47,733 bases of DNA from positions 6,743 to 54,475 of the forward strand of contig PAQU01000075.1 of assembly GCA_002709395.1 (NCBI GenBank). Reading direction: 5' to 3'. A program made the position numbers and the translations under genes. Of this stretch, positions 34,101 to 42,885 are shown piece by piece (the first letter of the stretch is position 1; the number at the start of each line of letters is the position of its first letter). This DNA comes from Roseibacillus sp. GTDB taxonomy: Bacteria > Verrucomicrobiota > Verrucomicrobiia > Verrucomicrobiales > Akkermansiaceae. The notes under the pieces were generated by a model, which had not been told where the DNA came from, did no database searches, and saw only the letters and a list, made by a program, of their open reading frames with translations.

Positions 34101-34905
34101 CGTCGTGCCGGGTCGCGGGAAGAGTTGCTCGACCAGAGCGATGCCCCACCTGAGGGCGAAGTTTGATACCTTTCACGAGTTCGCCAGTGCTACTCTTCCC
34201 CAGATTTATACCAAGGAATGCCTGACGGCCTCGGAGAAGTTTGAAGTGAATACTCTTGAGTCAGGTATCTTCGTGAATGACGGGACAGGGTCCTTCACCT
34301 TCAAGCCCCTGCCACGGATCGCCCAGGCCTCGACAATCTTCGGCCTCGCATTCCTTGATGGGAATGGAGATGGGAAGCTGGATCTCTACGCGGTACAGAA
34401 CTTTGGCAATCCGCAATTTGAGACGCCTCCTTTTCAGGGTGGCCTGAGCGTGCTGCTGGCCGGGGATGGTGAGGGTGGCTTTGCCCATATTCCTCACCAG
34501 CAGAGTGGATTGATAGTAGCCTCGGATGCGCGTGGTCTTGCGGTCACTGATTTTAACCTGGATGGTCGGCCTGATCTTCTCGTCGGGGTCAATAATGGAG
34601 AACTGCGGGCGTTCACGAATCGCAGGATCCCGAAGCACAGGATTCTTCGACTGAAAGGGCCGGCAGGAAACCCGCTGGCGGCCGGGGCCCGAGTTTTTCT
34701 CAAGGGAGAGAAGACCACTCAAGTTACGGAAGTGTACCATGGTGGAGGGTATCTCTCGCAGTCCAGCAGTCTGGTTTTCGTCGACCCTGACGTCAGGGAA
34801 ATCGAGGTCGCCTGGCCTGGCCGTGGAGAAAATCGCACGAGTCTTAGATTAACCGCGTCCGAGGGGGATCTTCTCATGCTTGGACCGGGAGTGGCCCCTG
34901 ACTGA
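31177..34905 (+). CDS. Large FG-GAP/VCBS lipoprotein with two ASPIC/UnbV modules
   Basis: The start at residue 27 of the track ORF gives MFRSYSGLLLVACAAVLSSC, a lipoprotein signal, and 1242 residues. From about residue 95 there are many FG-GAP-type repeats with calcium-loop motifs (DLDGDDRPDLF, DVDNDGDLDVY, DYDQDGDLDVF), forming one or more propellers. An ASPIC/UnbV domain lies at about 555-630 (GLGALVTVEAGG ... GYLSSNEPSIHIGLG). A second propeller set follows, and a second ASPIC-like module closes the protein (AGARVFLKGEKT, GGGYLSQSSSLVF). It is probably an outer-membrane-anchored adhesion or polymer-binding protein. The gene lies 131 bp after the PQQ-like gene. Confidence 0.9.
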   Translation: MFRSYSGLLLVACAAVLSSCERPESGSRHHEREVRPAGSPWRAASSLPANSIEEVSLTPRSGTGEGSLFRRLAPAESGVEFLNPIDVTHSLKRLYYSGFGCGGVAVGDLDGDDRPDLFFASGPRGNRVYMQAESSLVFEDRTSKAGIQNRSSWGTGVALADVDNDGDLDVYVCNYDSPNELYINNGAGVFEECAEKFGLALVDACLLPTFCDYDQDGDLDVFVLTNRYFREGGRPREPPFETSGDGSVRVKEEFSRYYGLVETEPGVYNMDELGRPDLLLRNDGGVFTDVSVESGIQAEGQGLSATWWDYDQDGLMDIYVCNDFAEPDNLFRNNGDGTFTDTAALALNYTPWFSMGADAGDINNDGQLDFVALDMAATTHYKSKMAMGEMGTLQHVIERFRPRQVMRNCLYLNTGTGRLMECAGLVGVSNSDWSWAAKLADFDNDGKVDLYITNGMSRDFNNSDISFTPADQIGKSEWDHYENSPTKPEQNLSFRNLGNLSFEESSEGWGLDHVGMSYASACGDLDGDGDLDLVTVNLNEPVSIYRNDSQEGNRVTLGLRGRNSNRYGLGALVTVEAGGAKHVRQMVPVTGYLSSNEPSIHIGLGAAEEIDNLQIRWPDGKLQEFRGLSVNTGYRITESEAGLTQEEKELPVPLYAEEKKLRGIIHRETIFEDFTRQPLLPNKLSQLGPGIAVSDVDGDGSEDFYLATPRGQSGVVFLNDGTGRYRAGSAASFKDDEDFEGLGVLFFDADGDGDQDLYVASGGYEYDPGSALVRDRLYLNRGDGSFMRAPSNALPDFRDNSSCAVVADFDRDGDLDLFVGGRVVTGEYPMPARSRLLLNESVNGTVRFVSAPDSLAPGLSETGLVTGALWSDVDGDGWTDLLVTHEWGPVKLFKNRGGRLAEETNERGLGAHLGWWNSIAGGDPDRDGDIDYAVGNVGLNTKYHTKDGKPVMLYYGEYGGEGVRRLVEAKYENQIVVPGRGKSCSTRAMPHLRAKFDTFHEFASATLPQIYTKECLTASEKFEVNTLESGIFVNDGTGSFTFKPLPRIAQASTIFGLAFLDGNGDGKLDLYAVQNFGNPQFETPPFQGGLSVLLAGDGEGGFAHIPHQQSGLIVASDARGLAVTDFNLDGRPDLLVGVNNGELRAFTNRRIPKHRILRLKGPAGNPLAAGARVFLKGEKTTQVTEVYHGGGYLSQSSSLVFVDPDVREIEVAWPGRGENRTSLRLTASEGDLLMLGPGVAPD

Positions 34906-34999
34906 TAATCGGCTTGCTCGGCATCCTCTCAGGGGAATTGATCATCTGATGTAGCGGCGTGTTGATACTAGACAGGTGCTGAATGCTCAAAAGAGCTTA

Positions 35000-35005
35000 T
35001 ATAAT
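35000..35005 (+). promoter_or_regulatory. Possible -10 box for the TSP3/LamG gene
   Basis: A perfect TATAAT stands 62 bp before the start codon, just after a small GCTC-AAAA-GAGC hairpin. No good -35 element is found 16-18 bp upstream. Weak evidence. Confidence 0.25.
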
Positions 35006-35067
35006 TCCGGCGATAACATCTTGTGGGGAGATCACGGTTGGCCAAGATCGGGGAAACTCACAAACCC

Positions 35068-38000
35068 ATGAAAACCCCGATCCTGCCTGCTTTCTTGGTA
35101 TTGCTCACTTGCTCCGCGTGGGTACAGGGCCAGTCGATTGGAATCAATTTTAATAGCGACCGCGATCTTGGAGCCGAGTTGGGTCCCGACGAGTCAGCGG
35201 GCCATCCGGATGTCGCTCAAACCAACTGGAACAGCACAAACGGAGTGCCGAGTGGCGACCGGGGAAGTCTGCTCGGTGGGAATCCGGGAACTTTGATCGA
35301 CAGCAATGGAGTGGTCACCGGGGTCACGGTGACCTGGGCCTCGAACGGCACCTGGAATACCAACAACGGGACCGCAAGCGGAGACAACAAGCTGATGAAC
35401 GGCTACATCGATCATACGGGAGGGTTTTCGAATTTTGAAATCTCCAACATCAGTTATCCTAACTACGACGTTTATGTCTACTTCGGGAGCGATGGTAACG
35501 GTCGAACGGGGGCGATTGAGAGTGTGACCGCGGGGCAGACTTTTTCTTATACGACAAACTCACAGCAGGGAGGGGGTTTCCCCGGAACCTATGTCCTCAC
35601 TGAGGATGAACTGGGAACGAATCCATCGGCGAACTACTGTGTCTTCCGTAACCAGTCCTCGCCCAGCTTCGTGGCACAGATCAATCGAGGATCCTCCAAC
35701 TCGGGCTTTCACGGAGTGCAGGTTGTCGCTACTGCCCCGCCGGCAGACGTTGATAACGATGGACTTCTGGATAGCTGGGAAACGGCCAATGGGTTGGATC
35801 CTTCCGATGATGGCTCGGTCGACACCAATAATGGAGCGGCCGGGGATCCTGATAACGATGGATCGGCGAACCTGGAGGAGTTTGAACGGGGAACTGATCC
35901 GCAGGACGCTGACAGCGATGGGGATGGCCTGTCAGACGGGGTGGAAACTGCCACGGGAATCTTCGTGAGCGAGAGCGATTCCGGATCGAATCCACTTGAA
36001 CCCGACAGTGACGGGGATGGCCTTAGTGATGGTGCCGAGATAAATGGTGATCCCTTCGTGACCGATCCTAATAACCCGGATACGGATTCTGATGGTTTCA
36101 GCGACTCTCTGGAGCTGGAGTTTGACGCTGACCCCACCGATGCGAACAGCCGGCCAGTGGGGGGAGATTCCAGTATCGGGATCAACTTCCTGAGCAATCG
36201 TGACCTGGCAGCTGAACTCCTGCCTGATGAGTTGGCGGGACATCCGGATGTTGCACAGGCGAACTGGAATAATACCAGTGGGGCTCCGAGTGGTAACGAA
36301 TCCAGTCTGCTCGGGGGGAATGGAACAATCGTTGATAGTGAAGGGAATCCGAGTGCAGTTACGGTTACGTGGGCGTCAAACGGTACTTGGAATACCAACA
36401 ATGGCAGTGGGACCGGGGACAATAAGCTGATGAACGGCTACCTTGATCATACCGGTGGTTTTGCCAACGTGGAGATCTCGAATATCACCTACGCAAACTA
36501 CGATGTGTATGTCTACTTCGGGAGCGATGGGAACGGCCGGACTGGCGCAATCGAGAGTACAACGGCGGGACAGACCTTTTCCTACACAACCAGCTCCCAG
36601 CAGACAGGTGGTTTTCCTGGTGCTTATGTTCTGACTGAGGATGAGGAAGGGGGGAATCCTGCGGCAAACTACTGCGTCTTTCGGAATCAGTCCTCCGGGA
36701 CCTTTTCAGCTCAAGTGAACCGGGGTTCCAGCAATTCAGGGTTCCATGGTATTCAGGTCGTTGCGACAGAACCTCCCCAGGATGCTGATAATGACGGCCT
36801 GACCGACAGCTGGGAGCAGGAGAACGGCCTGGCCTCTGATGACGATGGGTCTGTTGATCCGGACAATGGCCCAGAGGGTGATCCAGATGGAGACGGTTCG
36901 CCGAACCTCGAGGAGTTTACGCGGGGAACTGATCCACAGGAAGCCGACAGTGATGGAGATGGACTATTGGATGGGGCTGAGAGTGGAAGCGGGGTCTTTG
37001 TGGGGGAAACCGACACCGGCAGCGATCCGCTGGATCCCGACAGTGACGGGGATGGACTGGTGGATGGTGAAGAGGTGGCGACTCATCAGACCGATCCCAA
37101 TGATGATGACTCTGATGATGACAGGATCGACGATGGTGACGAGCTTCAGGCGGGGACCAATCCAAACGATGCAGATTCCAAGCCGCCGCTGCCGCTGCCA
37201 ATCGGGTATTGGTCTTTCGACGACCAGGGGGCCGGTGGAACGACTGCGGATTTGTCCAACGAGGGTAATGATGGAACCCTCAATGGCGGTCCCGAGGTGG
37301 TCGACGGTCCCTGTGGCCCCGGCGATTTTGCCTTCAAGTTCGACGGATTTGATGACTTCATCGGCACTGGTGCTTCGCTGCTCACCGGGTTGGGCGAGTA
37401 CACCATGTCTGGATGGGTGAAGTTCGAGACTGCACAGACCGGCAACCGAATCGGCTTGTTCGGTCAGAATGATGCGGTGGAATTCGGCCTCATCAATCCA
37501 TCCCAGTTGCAGCACTGGACCAGTGTGGGAGGGGCTCTTGATATCACAGTTCCGGATACGGCTCCCTGGACACATGTTCTTGTCACTGGTGATGCCACGG
37601 GGCGCACGGTCTATCTTGGTGGTGTGCAGGCGGGCACAGGCCCCTCGTCTCTCGGATCTGGATCGACTTTTCCCTTCAATATTGGTGGGGGCGGTATCTA
37701 TGACGCCACAGGCAACTTCTTTTCTGGATGTATCGACGAGGTCGCAGTCTGGGACAAAGTCCTCACTGAGGATGAGATCATGCAATTGGCCACTTGCGAA
37801 ATCACGCCGCTCGGGCGTCCACGTTCCCAGGTGGGGGTTGAGATAACCGAGTTTCGCCGTACGGAGACAGGGGAGATTCAGATCAGCTGGAAAAGCAGCC
37901 AGGAGCGACAGTACGACATCCTGAGTAATGCTGGTCTGGATACGCCACGAGCTGAATGGGCCGAGGTGGCAGGTGCTCAGGATATTCAGGGGGACGCCTC

Positions 38001-38574
38001 GGGTATCACTACTGCAGTGGTGGCGCCTCCCTTCCCGGAAACTGGATACCTGATCGTACGTGAGGAAGGGCTTCCGGCCCTTTTTGAAGATGACTTTGAG
38101 ACCGACACGGGATGGACTCCGGTCGTCAATGATGCCAATGGCAATACCAACTGGGAACGGGGTGCGCCCAATGGCAGCACAGGTCCTCTCACTGGTGCCG
38201 ATGGCTCCGCCAACGCGTGGTGCACCAATCTTGGGGACTTCGGGACGGATTCCGATATCTCGCTCCGGTCCCCGGTCATTGACCTGACGAGTGTAGCCGC
38301 GGCGGAATTGAGCTTCGATGCTTACCGTGATGGGGATGGGTTTGGCGATGTTGCCTCGGTCCGTTTCCTGCGTGCTTCCGATCAGGTGCAACTGGGCGAG
38401 GAGGTATCGATTGACATGACTTTGTTTGATGCCGATTGGACGTCCCAGACGATTCCCGTGGCCCTGGAGGCTGTTGGAGAGAGTATCGTCATTGAGTTTA
38501 ATTTCGTCAGTGACAGCAGCCCGGATGCCTTCAGCGGGCTCTCGATCGACAATGTCGTTGTAGCTGCGCCCTGA
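35068..38574 (+). CDS. Secreted modular protein: duplicated domain + TSP3 repeats, LamG, C-terminal sandwich
   Basis: The ATG at 35068 opens a signal peptide (MKTPILPAFLVLLTCSAWVQG), giving 1168 residues. Layout: module A1 (about 22-226, SIGINFNSDRDLGAELGPDE), TSP3-type calcium repeats (227-366, DSDGDGLSDG pattern), module A2 (369-570, nearly the same as A1), a second TSP3 run (571-707), a LamG/concanavalin-like domain (711-910, starting IGYWSFDDQGAGG), then a C-terminal beta-sandwich (about 1004-1168, FEDDFETDTGWTPV) resembling MAM or carbohydrate-binding modules. No catalytic domain is evident. It is probably a cell-surface or secreted adhesin. No recognisable PEP-CTERM or T9SS sorting tail ends it. 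Confidence 0.85.
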   Translation: MKTPILPAFLVLLTCSAWVQGQSIGINFNSDRDLGAELGPDESAGHPDVAQTNWNSTNGVPSGDRGSLLGGNPGTLIDSNGVVTGVTVTWASNGTWNTNNGTASGDNKLMNGYIDHTGGFSNFEISNISYPNYDVYVYFGSDGNGRTGAIESVTAGQTFSYTTNSQQGGGFPGTYVLTEDELGTNPSANYCVFRNQSSPSFVAQINRGSSNSGFHGVQVVATAPPADVDNDGLLDSWETANGLDPSDDGSVDTNNGAAGDPDNDGSANLEEFERGTDPQDADSDGDGLSDGVETATGIFVSESDSGSNPLEPDSDGDGLSDGAEINGDPFVTDPNNPDTDSDGFSDSLELEFDADPTDANSRPVGGDSSIGINFLSNRDLAAELLPDELAGHPDVAQANWNNTSGAPSGNESSLLGGNGTIVDSEGNPSAVTVTWASNGTWNTNNGSGTGDNKLMNGYLDHTGGFANVEISNITYANYDVYVYFGSDGNGRTGAIESTTAGQTFSYTTSSQQTGGFPGAYVLTEDEEGGNPAANYCVFRNQSSGTFSAQVNRGSSNSGFHGIQVVATEPPQDADNDGLTDSWEQENGLASDDDGSVDPDNGPEGDPDGDGSPNLEEFTRGTDPQEADSDGDGLLDGAESGSGVFVGETDTGSDPLDPDSDGDGLVDGEEVATHQTDPNDDDSDDDRIDDGDELQAGTNPNDADSKPPLPLPIGYWSFDDQGAGGTTADLSNEGNDGTLNGGPEVVDGPCGPGDFAFKFDGFDDFIGTGASLLTGLGEYTMSGWVKFETAQTGNRIGLFGQNDAVEFGLINPSQLQHWTSVGGALDITVPDTAPWTHVLVTGDATGRTVYLGGVQAGTGPSSLGSGSTFPFNIGGGGIYDATGNFFSGCIDEVAVWDKVLTEDEIMQLATCEITPLGRPRSQVGVEITEFRRTETGEIQISWKSSQERQYDILSNAGLDTPRAEWAEVAGAQDIQGDASGITTAVVAPPFPETGYLIVREEGLPALFEDDFETDTGWTPVVNDANGNTNWERGAPNGSTGPLTGADGSANAWCTNLGDFGTDSDISLRSPVIDLTSVAAAELSFDAYRDGDGFGDVASVRFLRASDQVQLGEEVSIDMTLFDADWTSQTIPVALEAVGESIVIEFNFVSDSSPDAFSGLSIDNVVVAAP
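35134..36168 (+). repeat. Tandem coding duplication, copy 1 (domain A + TSP3)
   Basis: About 345 codons, repeated once immediately downstream. The A-domain halves remain visibly similar at DNA level (for example around TGGAATACCAACAA and GCTGATGAACGGCTAC in both), with mostly third-position differences. Confidence 0.8.
36169..37185 (+). repeat. Tandem coding duplication, copy 2 (domain A + TSP3)
   Basis: Second copy of the module, about 340 codons. The protein-level A2 domain closely parallels A1 (ITYANYDVYVYFGSDGNGRT against ISYPNYDVYVYFGSDGNGRT). The TSP3 part differs more in length and order of loops than the A domain does. Confidence 0.8.
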
Positions 38575-38730
38575 GTCCGGTCTGGATCGGACAAAATACT
38601 GGAATGATGGGTTCCCAGGCTGTGGCGCGTCTGGTTCTCCCGTGTCCTCCCGGGGCGTGACACTCGTCTGTTGGAGCGATAAAGTGAGGGCTGGCAGAGG
38701 TCTGCATTTATGGTAGTGCTGTAGCTGGCG

Positions 38731-41400
38731 ATGATCCAACCGAAGATATTTTCCCTGCTTGCTCTCTGGCTCCTCGTGAGCCCGATGAGTTCGGGAGATC
38801 CGGGGGATGAAGAATGGTGGTCTCGAAAGCCGCTGGTTGGACCAGAGGTCCCGGAAGACAAGGAGTGGGCCCGCAATGAAGTCGACCGCTTCATTCTGGA
38901 GAGGCTGCAAGCCAACGGCCTGAAACCCTCAGAAGAGGCTACTCCACTTGCACTCCTTCGTCGGTTGACCCATGACCTGATCGGCCTGCCGCCAGCCCCG
39001 GAGGAAACGGAAGAGTTTCTGGAAGCCTGCCGGAAAGATCCTGACAAGGCCTATGAAGCGTTGGTTGACCGGTTGCTTGCCTCTCCTCGCTACGGGGAGC
39101 GTTTCGCCCGCCACTGGCTGGACGTGGCGAAGTATGCTGACACTTGTGGCTACGACAAAGACAAGTTGCGGCCGAACGCATGGCCCTACCGGGATTATGT
39201 TATTCGCTCCTTTAATGAGGATAAGCCCTATGCCCGTTTTATCGAAGAGCAGGTGGCCGGCGATAAGCTGTATCCGGATACTCCGGATGGGATTCTGGGC
39301 CTCGGGTTTCTGGCCGCGGGGCCCTGGGACTTTATCGGGCATGCCGAGGTGCCTGAATCGAAGATCGACGGCAAGGTTGCGCGTAATCTGGACCGTGATG
39401 ACATGGTCACCAACGTCTTCAATACCTTCTGTGCGGTTACCATACAGTGTGCCCGTTGTCATGCCCACAAGGGGGACCCCTTCACCCAGGAGCACTATTA
39501 CAGCCTGCAGTCGGTGTTTGCGGCAGTTGACAAGGCTGATCGAAATTACGGGAGTGATCCCCGGACAGAAAAACGTCGCTCCCAGCTAACACGGGAGCTG
39601 ACTTCCCTGCGTGCTGAAAAAAGTGGAATCGAGGAAGCAATAAGGAAAGAGGGAGGAGAGGAACTGAGCAGGATTGAATCCGCGATTGGAACCTTGAAGA
39701 AAAAAGCAGGCCCTTCCAGTAAACGTCCTGAGTTTGGTTACCACAGCAAGGTGGAAGCATCCCCCGACCTTGAAAAGTGGGTGCAGATCGACCTTGGTGA
39801 GCGGGTCGATATCAGGAAAATCGTTCTGCATGCCTGTCATGACAGTTTCAATAATATTGGTGCAGGATTTGGTTTCCCCGTTCGCTTCAAGCTGATCGCT
39901 TCCAACCGTCAGGATTTTTCCCGCTCCCAGGTCCTTGTGGACAAGTCCGGTAGTGATTTTCCCAACCCCGGGCTCATGCCCCTTGACTATCAAACGGAAT
40001 CCTCAGCGCGGTTCCTGCGGGTCTATGCCACGAAGCTGGCGAGACGGGCAGCCAAGGACTACAATTTTGCCCTGGCAGAGGTTGAAGTACTGGACAGTAC
40101 TGGTGCCAACCGTGCCCTCAATGCGGGGGTATCTTCCCTGGACTCCATTGAGGCTCCAGTGCGCTGGAGAAAATCCAACCTGACCGATGGCATCTGGGCA
40201 AGGGGAGAGGACAAGGAGGCTGTGGCCAGCCTTGCGAAGCTCGAGAAGAGGAAAGAAGACCTGCTGGCCGGACTCCATACGGTGGAACGAAAGCAGCGAC
40301 TGGAGAAGATCGACGGGGAAATCACGGAGAAGAGTGCTGCCATGAAAAGGCTGCCCAGCGGCAGCATGGTTTATGCGGCCTCCACCCGGTTCAAACCACA
40401 GGGGCAGTTCAAGCCAACCAATGGCAAGCCACGCGTTATCCGGTTTCTCCACCGGGGCGAGGTGACCCAGCCTCGTGATGAAGTCGGGCCCGGAGCCCTC
40501 CCGATTTTCAAGGGAGAGTCGTGGCGATTCAACCTGCCGGAGGGTCATGGTGAGGCCGAGCGCCGGGCTGTTCTCGCGAAGTGGCTGGTCCGGAAGGATC
40601 ACCCGCTCACCTGGCGGGTGATCGCCAACCGTGTCTGGCAGTGGCATTTTGGAGAAGGCCTTGTTGCCACCCCTAATGATTTTGGAGAACTCGGGCAGCT
40701 TCCCAGCCATCCCGAACTGCTCGACTGGCTGGCCCTGTATTTCCGGGACCAGGGAGGATCGTTCAAGAAAATGCATAAGCTGCTGGTGATGAGCTCCACC
40801 TATCGTCAGTCCTCGGCAGGGAACGAAAGGTTTGCGCGCCTGGACTCGGGTAACCGTCTGCTATGGCGGATGAATCGCAGAAAACTCTCCGCGGAGGAAA
40901 TCCGGGATGCCGTTCTTTCGGTCAGCGGAAAGCTTAGTCTCGAGATGGGTGGGCCGGGCTACTATCTCTTTTCGCTCGAAAAGACCGCTCACTCTCCCCA
41001 CTACGAGTATCATAAGTTCAACCCAGAGGATAAAAAGAGCCACCGCCGCTCGATCTATCGCTTTATCGTGCGTTCGCAACCCAACCCCTTCATGACCACC
41101 TTGGATTGCGCAGATTCCTCCCAGAGCACTCCCAAACGCAACGAGACCCTCACTGCCCTGCAGGCCCTCAGCCTGATGAACAATAAGTTCAGCGTTGCGA
41201 TGGCTCGCCACTTCGCTGCCCGGCTCGAAAAGGAAGCGGGGGACCTGGCCGGACAGGTAAGGCGGGGGCACTTCCTCGTGACTGGCAGGGAGCCGGCAAG
41301 AGAAGAGACTGATTTAATGCTGTCCTACGCCCGGAACCACGGTTTGCAGAACCTCTGTCGCGCCTTGTTCAACCTTTCTGAGTTTACCTACCTTGATTGA
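38731..41400 (+). CDS. DUF1549/DUF1553 secreted protein with F5/8C-like insert (pair 2)
   Basis: An 889-residue protein with a short signal peptide (MIQPKIFSLLALWLLVSPMSSG). The DUF1549 domain includes RRLTHDLIGLPPAPEETEEF, RYGERFARHWLDVAKYADT and IQCARCHAHKGDPF (C-x-x-C-H). A discoidin/F5-8 type C-like domain is inserted at about 340-480 (WVQIDLGERVDIRKIVLHAC, ARFLRVYATKLARR), then a coiled stretch and DUF1553 (HPLTWRVIANRVWQWHFGEG, QALSLMNNKFSVAMARHFA). Unlike many planctomycete homologues it lacks an N-terminal cytochrome c domain. It is followed by its DUF1501 partner one base after the stop. The F5/8C-like domain suggests glycan or surface binding. Confidence 0.92.
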   Translation: MIQPKIFSLLALWLLVSPMSSGDPGDEEWWSRKPLVGPEVPEDKEWARNEVDRFILERLQANGLKPSEEATPLALLRRLTHDLIGLPPAPEETEEFLEACRKDPDKAYEALVDRLLASPRYGERFARHWLDVAKYADTCGYDKDKLRPNAWPYRDYVIRSFNEDKPYARFIEEQVAGDKLYPDTPDGILGLGFLAAGPWDFIGHAEVPESKIDGKVARNLDRDDMVTNVFNTFCAVTIQCARCHAHKGDPFTQEHYYSLQSVFAAVDKADRNYGSDPRTEKRRSQLTRELTSLRAEKSGIEEAIRKEGGEELSRIESAIGTLKKKAGPSSKRPEFGYHSKVEASPDLEKWVQIDLGERVDIRKIVLHACHDSFNNIGAGFGFPVRFKLIASNRQDFSRSQVLVDKSGSDFPNPGLMPLDYQTESSARFLRVYATKLARRAAKDYNFALAEVEVLDSTGANRALNAGVSSLDSIEAPVRWRKSNLTDGIWARGEDKEAVASLAKLEKRKEDLLAGLHTVERKQRLEKIDGEITEKSAAMKRLPSGSMVYAASTRFKPQGQFKPTNGKPRVIRFLHRGEVTQPRDEVGPGALPIFKGESWRFNLPEGHGEAERRAVLAKWLVRKDHPLTWRVIANRVWQWHFGEGLVATPNDFGELGQLPSHPELLDWLALYFRDQGGSFKKMHKLLVMSSTYRQSSAGNERFARLDSGNRLLWRMNRRKLSAEEIRDAVLSVSGKLSLEMGGPGYYLFSLEKTAHSPHYEYHKFNPEDKKSHRRSIYRFIVRSQPNPFMTTLDCADSSQSTPKRNETLTALQALSLMNNKFSVAMARHFAARLEKEAGDLAGQVRRGHFLVTGREPAREETDLMLSYARNHGLQNLCRALFNLSEFTYLD

Positions 41401-41401
41401 C

Positions 41402-42844
41402 ATGACTCCCGGAGAATCCCGCAGAGATTTTCTCAAGCAGTCCAGCTTCGGTGGGCTGGCCCTTGCTTCCATGCTGGCCAGAGATCCCTTGTCCGCCGCG
41501 ACCCCGTCAGCACTGCATCACCCCCCGAGAGCTAAGCGGGTCATCCAGCTATTCATGGCCGGGGCCGCGAGCCATCTCGATATGTATGACTTCAAGCCTG
41601 AGTTGGTAAAAAGACATGGGGAGAAGTCGGATTTTGGCGAGCACGTGGAAGCCTTCCAAAACGGACTCGGCCCCTGGATGAAGTCGCCCTTTGAGTTCAA
41701 GCCCTACGGAGCATCCGGAAAGCTGATGAGTGATATTGTGGCGCCGCTTGGTGAAGTGGCCGATGACATCGCTTTCGTTCATAACCTCGTGGGAAAGACA
41801 GGGGTTCATAGTCAGGCCACCTACCTGCAGGCTACCGGGTTTCAGTTGCCCGGTTTTCCCGGGGCCGGCTCATGGGTCAGCTATGGGCTGGGTTCCGAAA
41901 ATGAGAATCTTCCCACCTTCGTGGTATTACCCGATCACCGGGGCTTTGCTTCCAATGGGCCAAAGAACTGGGGGTCGGCCTTCCTGCCCACTCATACCCA
42001 GGGCACCACCATCTTTCCTCAACGTGAAAACCCCATCGAGGATCTTCACCCCCATGCCGACTACGTTTCCGAGGCCAGCCACCGGGAAGGTATTGATCTC
42101 GTCAATGAACTGAACAGGCGTCACAGCAAAATCCGCCCGGGAGATCCGCGTCTGGATGCGCGCATACGCAGTTATGAATTGGCTGCCCGCCTTCAGTTGT
42201 CAGCCACGAGGGCGCGGGATATTTCGAAGGAACCGAAACACATCCTGAAGATGTACGGGCTGGATAACCCAAAGACGAAGTACCCGAAGGAGATCAACCC
42301 CGAGGAAGAAACCGAGTATTTCGGTCGCAAGTGCCTGATCGCCCGCAGGCTCATTGAAAGGGGCGTGCGCTTTGTCCAGATCTGGAGTGGTAACGATAAC
42401 AGTTTTCCGCGACGCAACTGGGACAGCCATGAGGACATGACCCGGGACCATCCTTCCCTGTCCCTTGGTATGGCCCGCGGCACGGCAGGCCTGATCCAGG
42501 ACCTGAAGCAGCGCGGCCTGCTAGAGGATACCATCATCCACTGGACGACCGAGTTTGGACGAATGCCGAGCACGCAGGGAGAGAAAGGTCGTGACCACAA
42601 CCCGTACGTGTTTACGAACTGGTTTGCCGGGGGGGGCATCAAGGGAGGTGTTACTCACGGAGAAAGCGACCAGTGGGGTTACAAGCCGCTGGACCGGGAC
42701 AATCCCACGCAGGTATACGACATTTACGCAACCATGCTGCACCTGCTTGGAATCAATCACGAGCGCCTGAACGTGCGACACAACAGCATTGATCGCAGGC
42801 TCACGGATGTCCACGGGCATGTGATCCCGGAGATCCTGGCTTGA
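41402..42844 (+). CDS. DUF1501 domain protein with Tat signal (pair 2)
   Basis: The ATG at 41402, one base after the upstream stop, is chosen over the TTG at 41393, giving 480 residues. The N-terminus MTPGESRRDFLKQSSFGGLA is a twin-arginine signal. Typical DUF1501 features follow: VIQLFMAGAASHLDMYDFKP, AFVHNLVGKTGVHSQATYLQ, GVRFVQIWSGND, HWTTEFGRMPSTQGEKGRDH, and GESDQWGYKPLDRDNPTQVY, with DIYATMLHLLGIN near the C-terminus. It is about 40 residues longer than the pair 1 DUF1501. Tight spacing shows it is co-translated with the DUF1549/1553 partner. Confidence 0.92.
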   Translation: MTPGESRRDFLKQSSFGGLALASMLARDPLSAATPSALHHPPRAKRVIQLFMAGAASHLDMYDFKPELVKRHGEKSDFGEHVEAFQNGLGPWMKSPFEFKPYGASGKLMSDIVAPLGEVADDIAFVHNLVGKTGVHSQATYLQATGFQLPGFPGAGSWVSYGLGSENENLPTFVVLPDHRGFASNGPKNWGSAFLPTHTQGTTIFPQRENPIEDLHPHADYVSEASHREGIDLVNELNRRHSKIRPGDPRLDARIRSYELAARLQLSATRARDISKEPKHILKMYGLDNPKTKYPKEINPEEETEYFGRKCLIARRLIERGVRFVQIWSGNDNSFPRRNWDSHEDMTRDHPSLSLGMARGTAGLIQDLKQRGLLEDTIIHWTTEFGRMPSTQGEKGRDHNPYVFTNWFAGGGIKGGVTHGESDQWGYKPLDRDNPTQVYDIYATMLHLLGINHERLNVRHNSIDRRLTDVHGHVIPEILA

Positions 42845-42885
42845 GGGTTGCCTTTTCTCCCCGGACAGAATCCCTTCGCCAGAAA

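Noticed and set aside
36964-38910. 648-codon minus-strand ORF
   Set aside because: It is antisense to the TSP3/LamG gene. Its translation is low-complexity with no motif, start context or signal peptide, and it exists because the opposite frame avoids stops in Asp/Gly-rich coding DNA.
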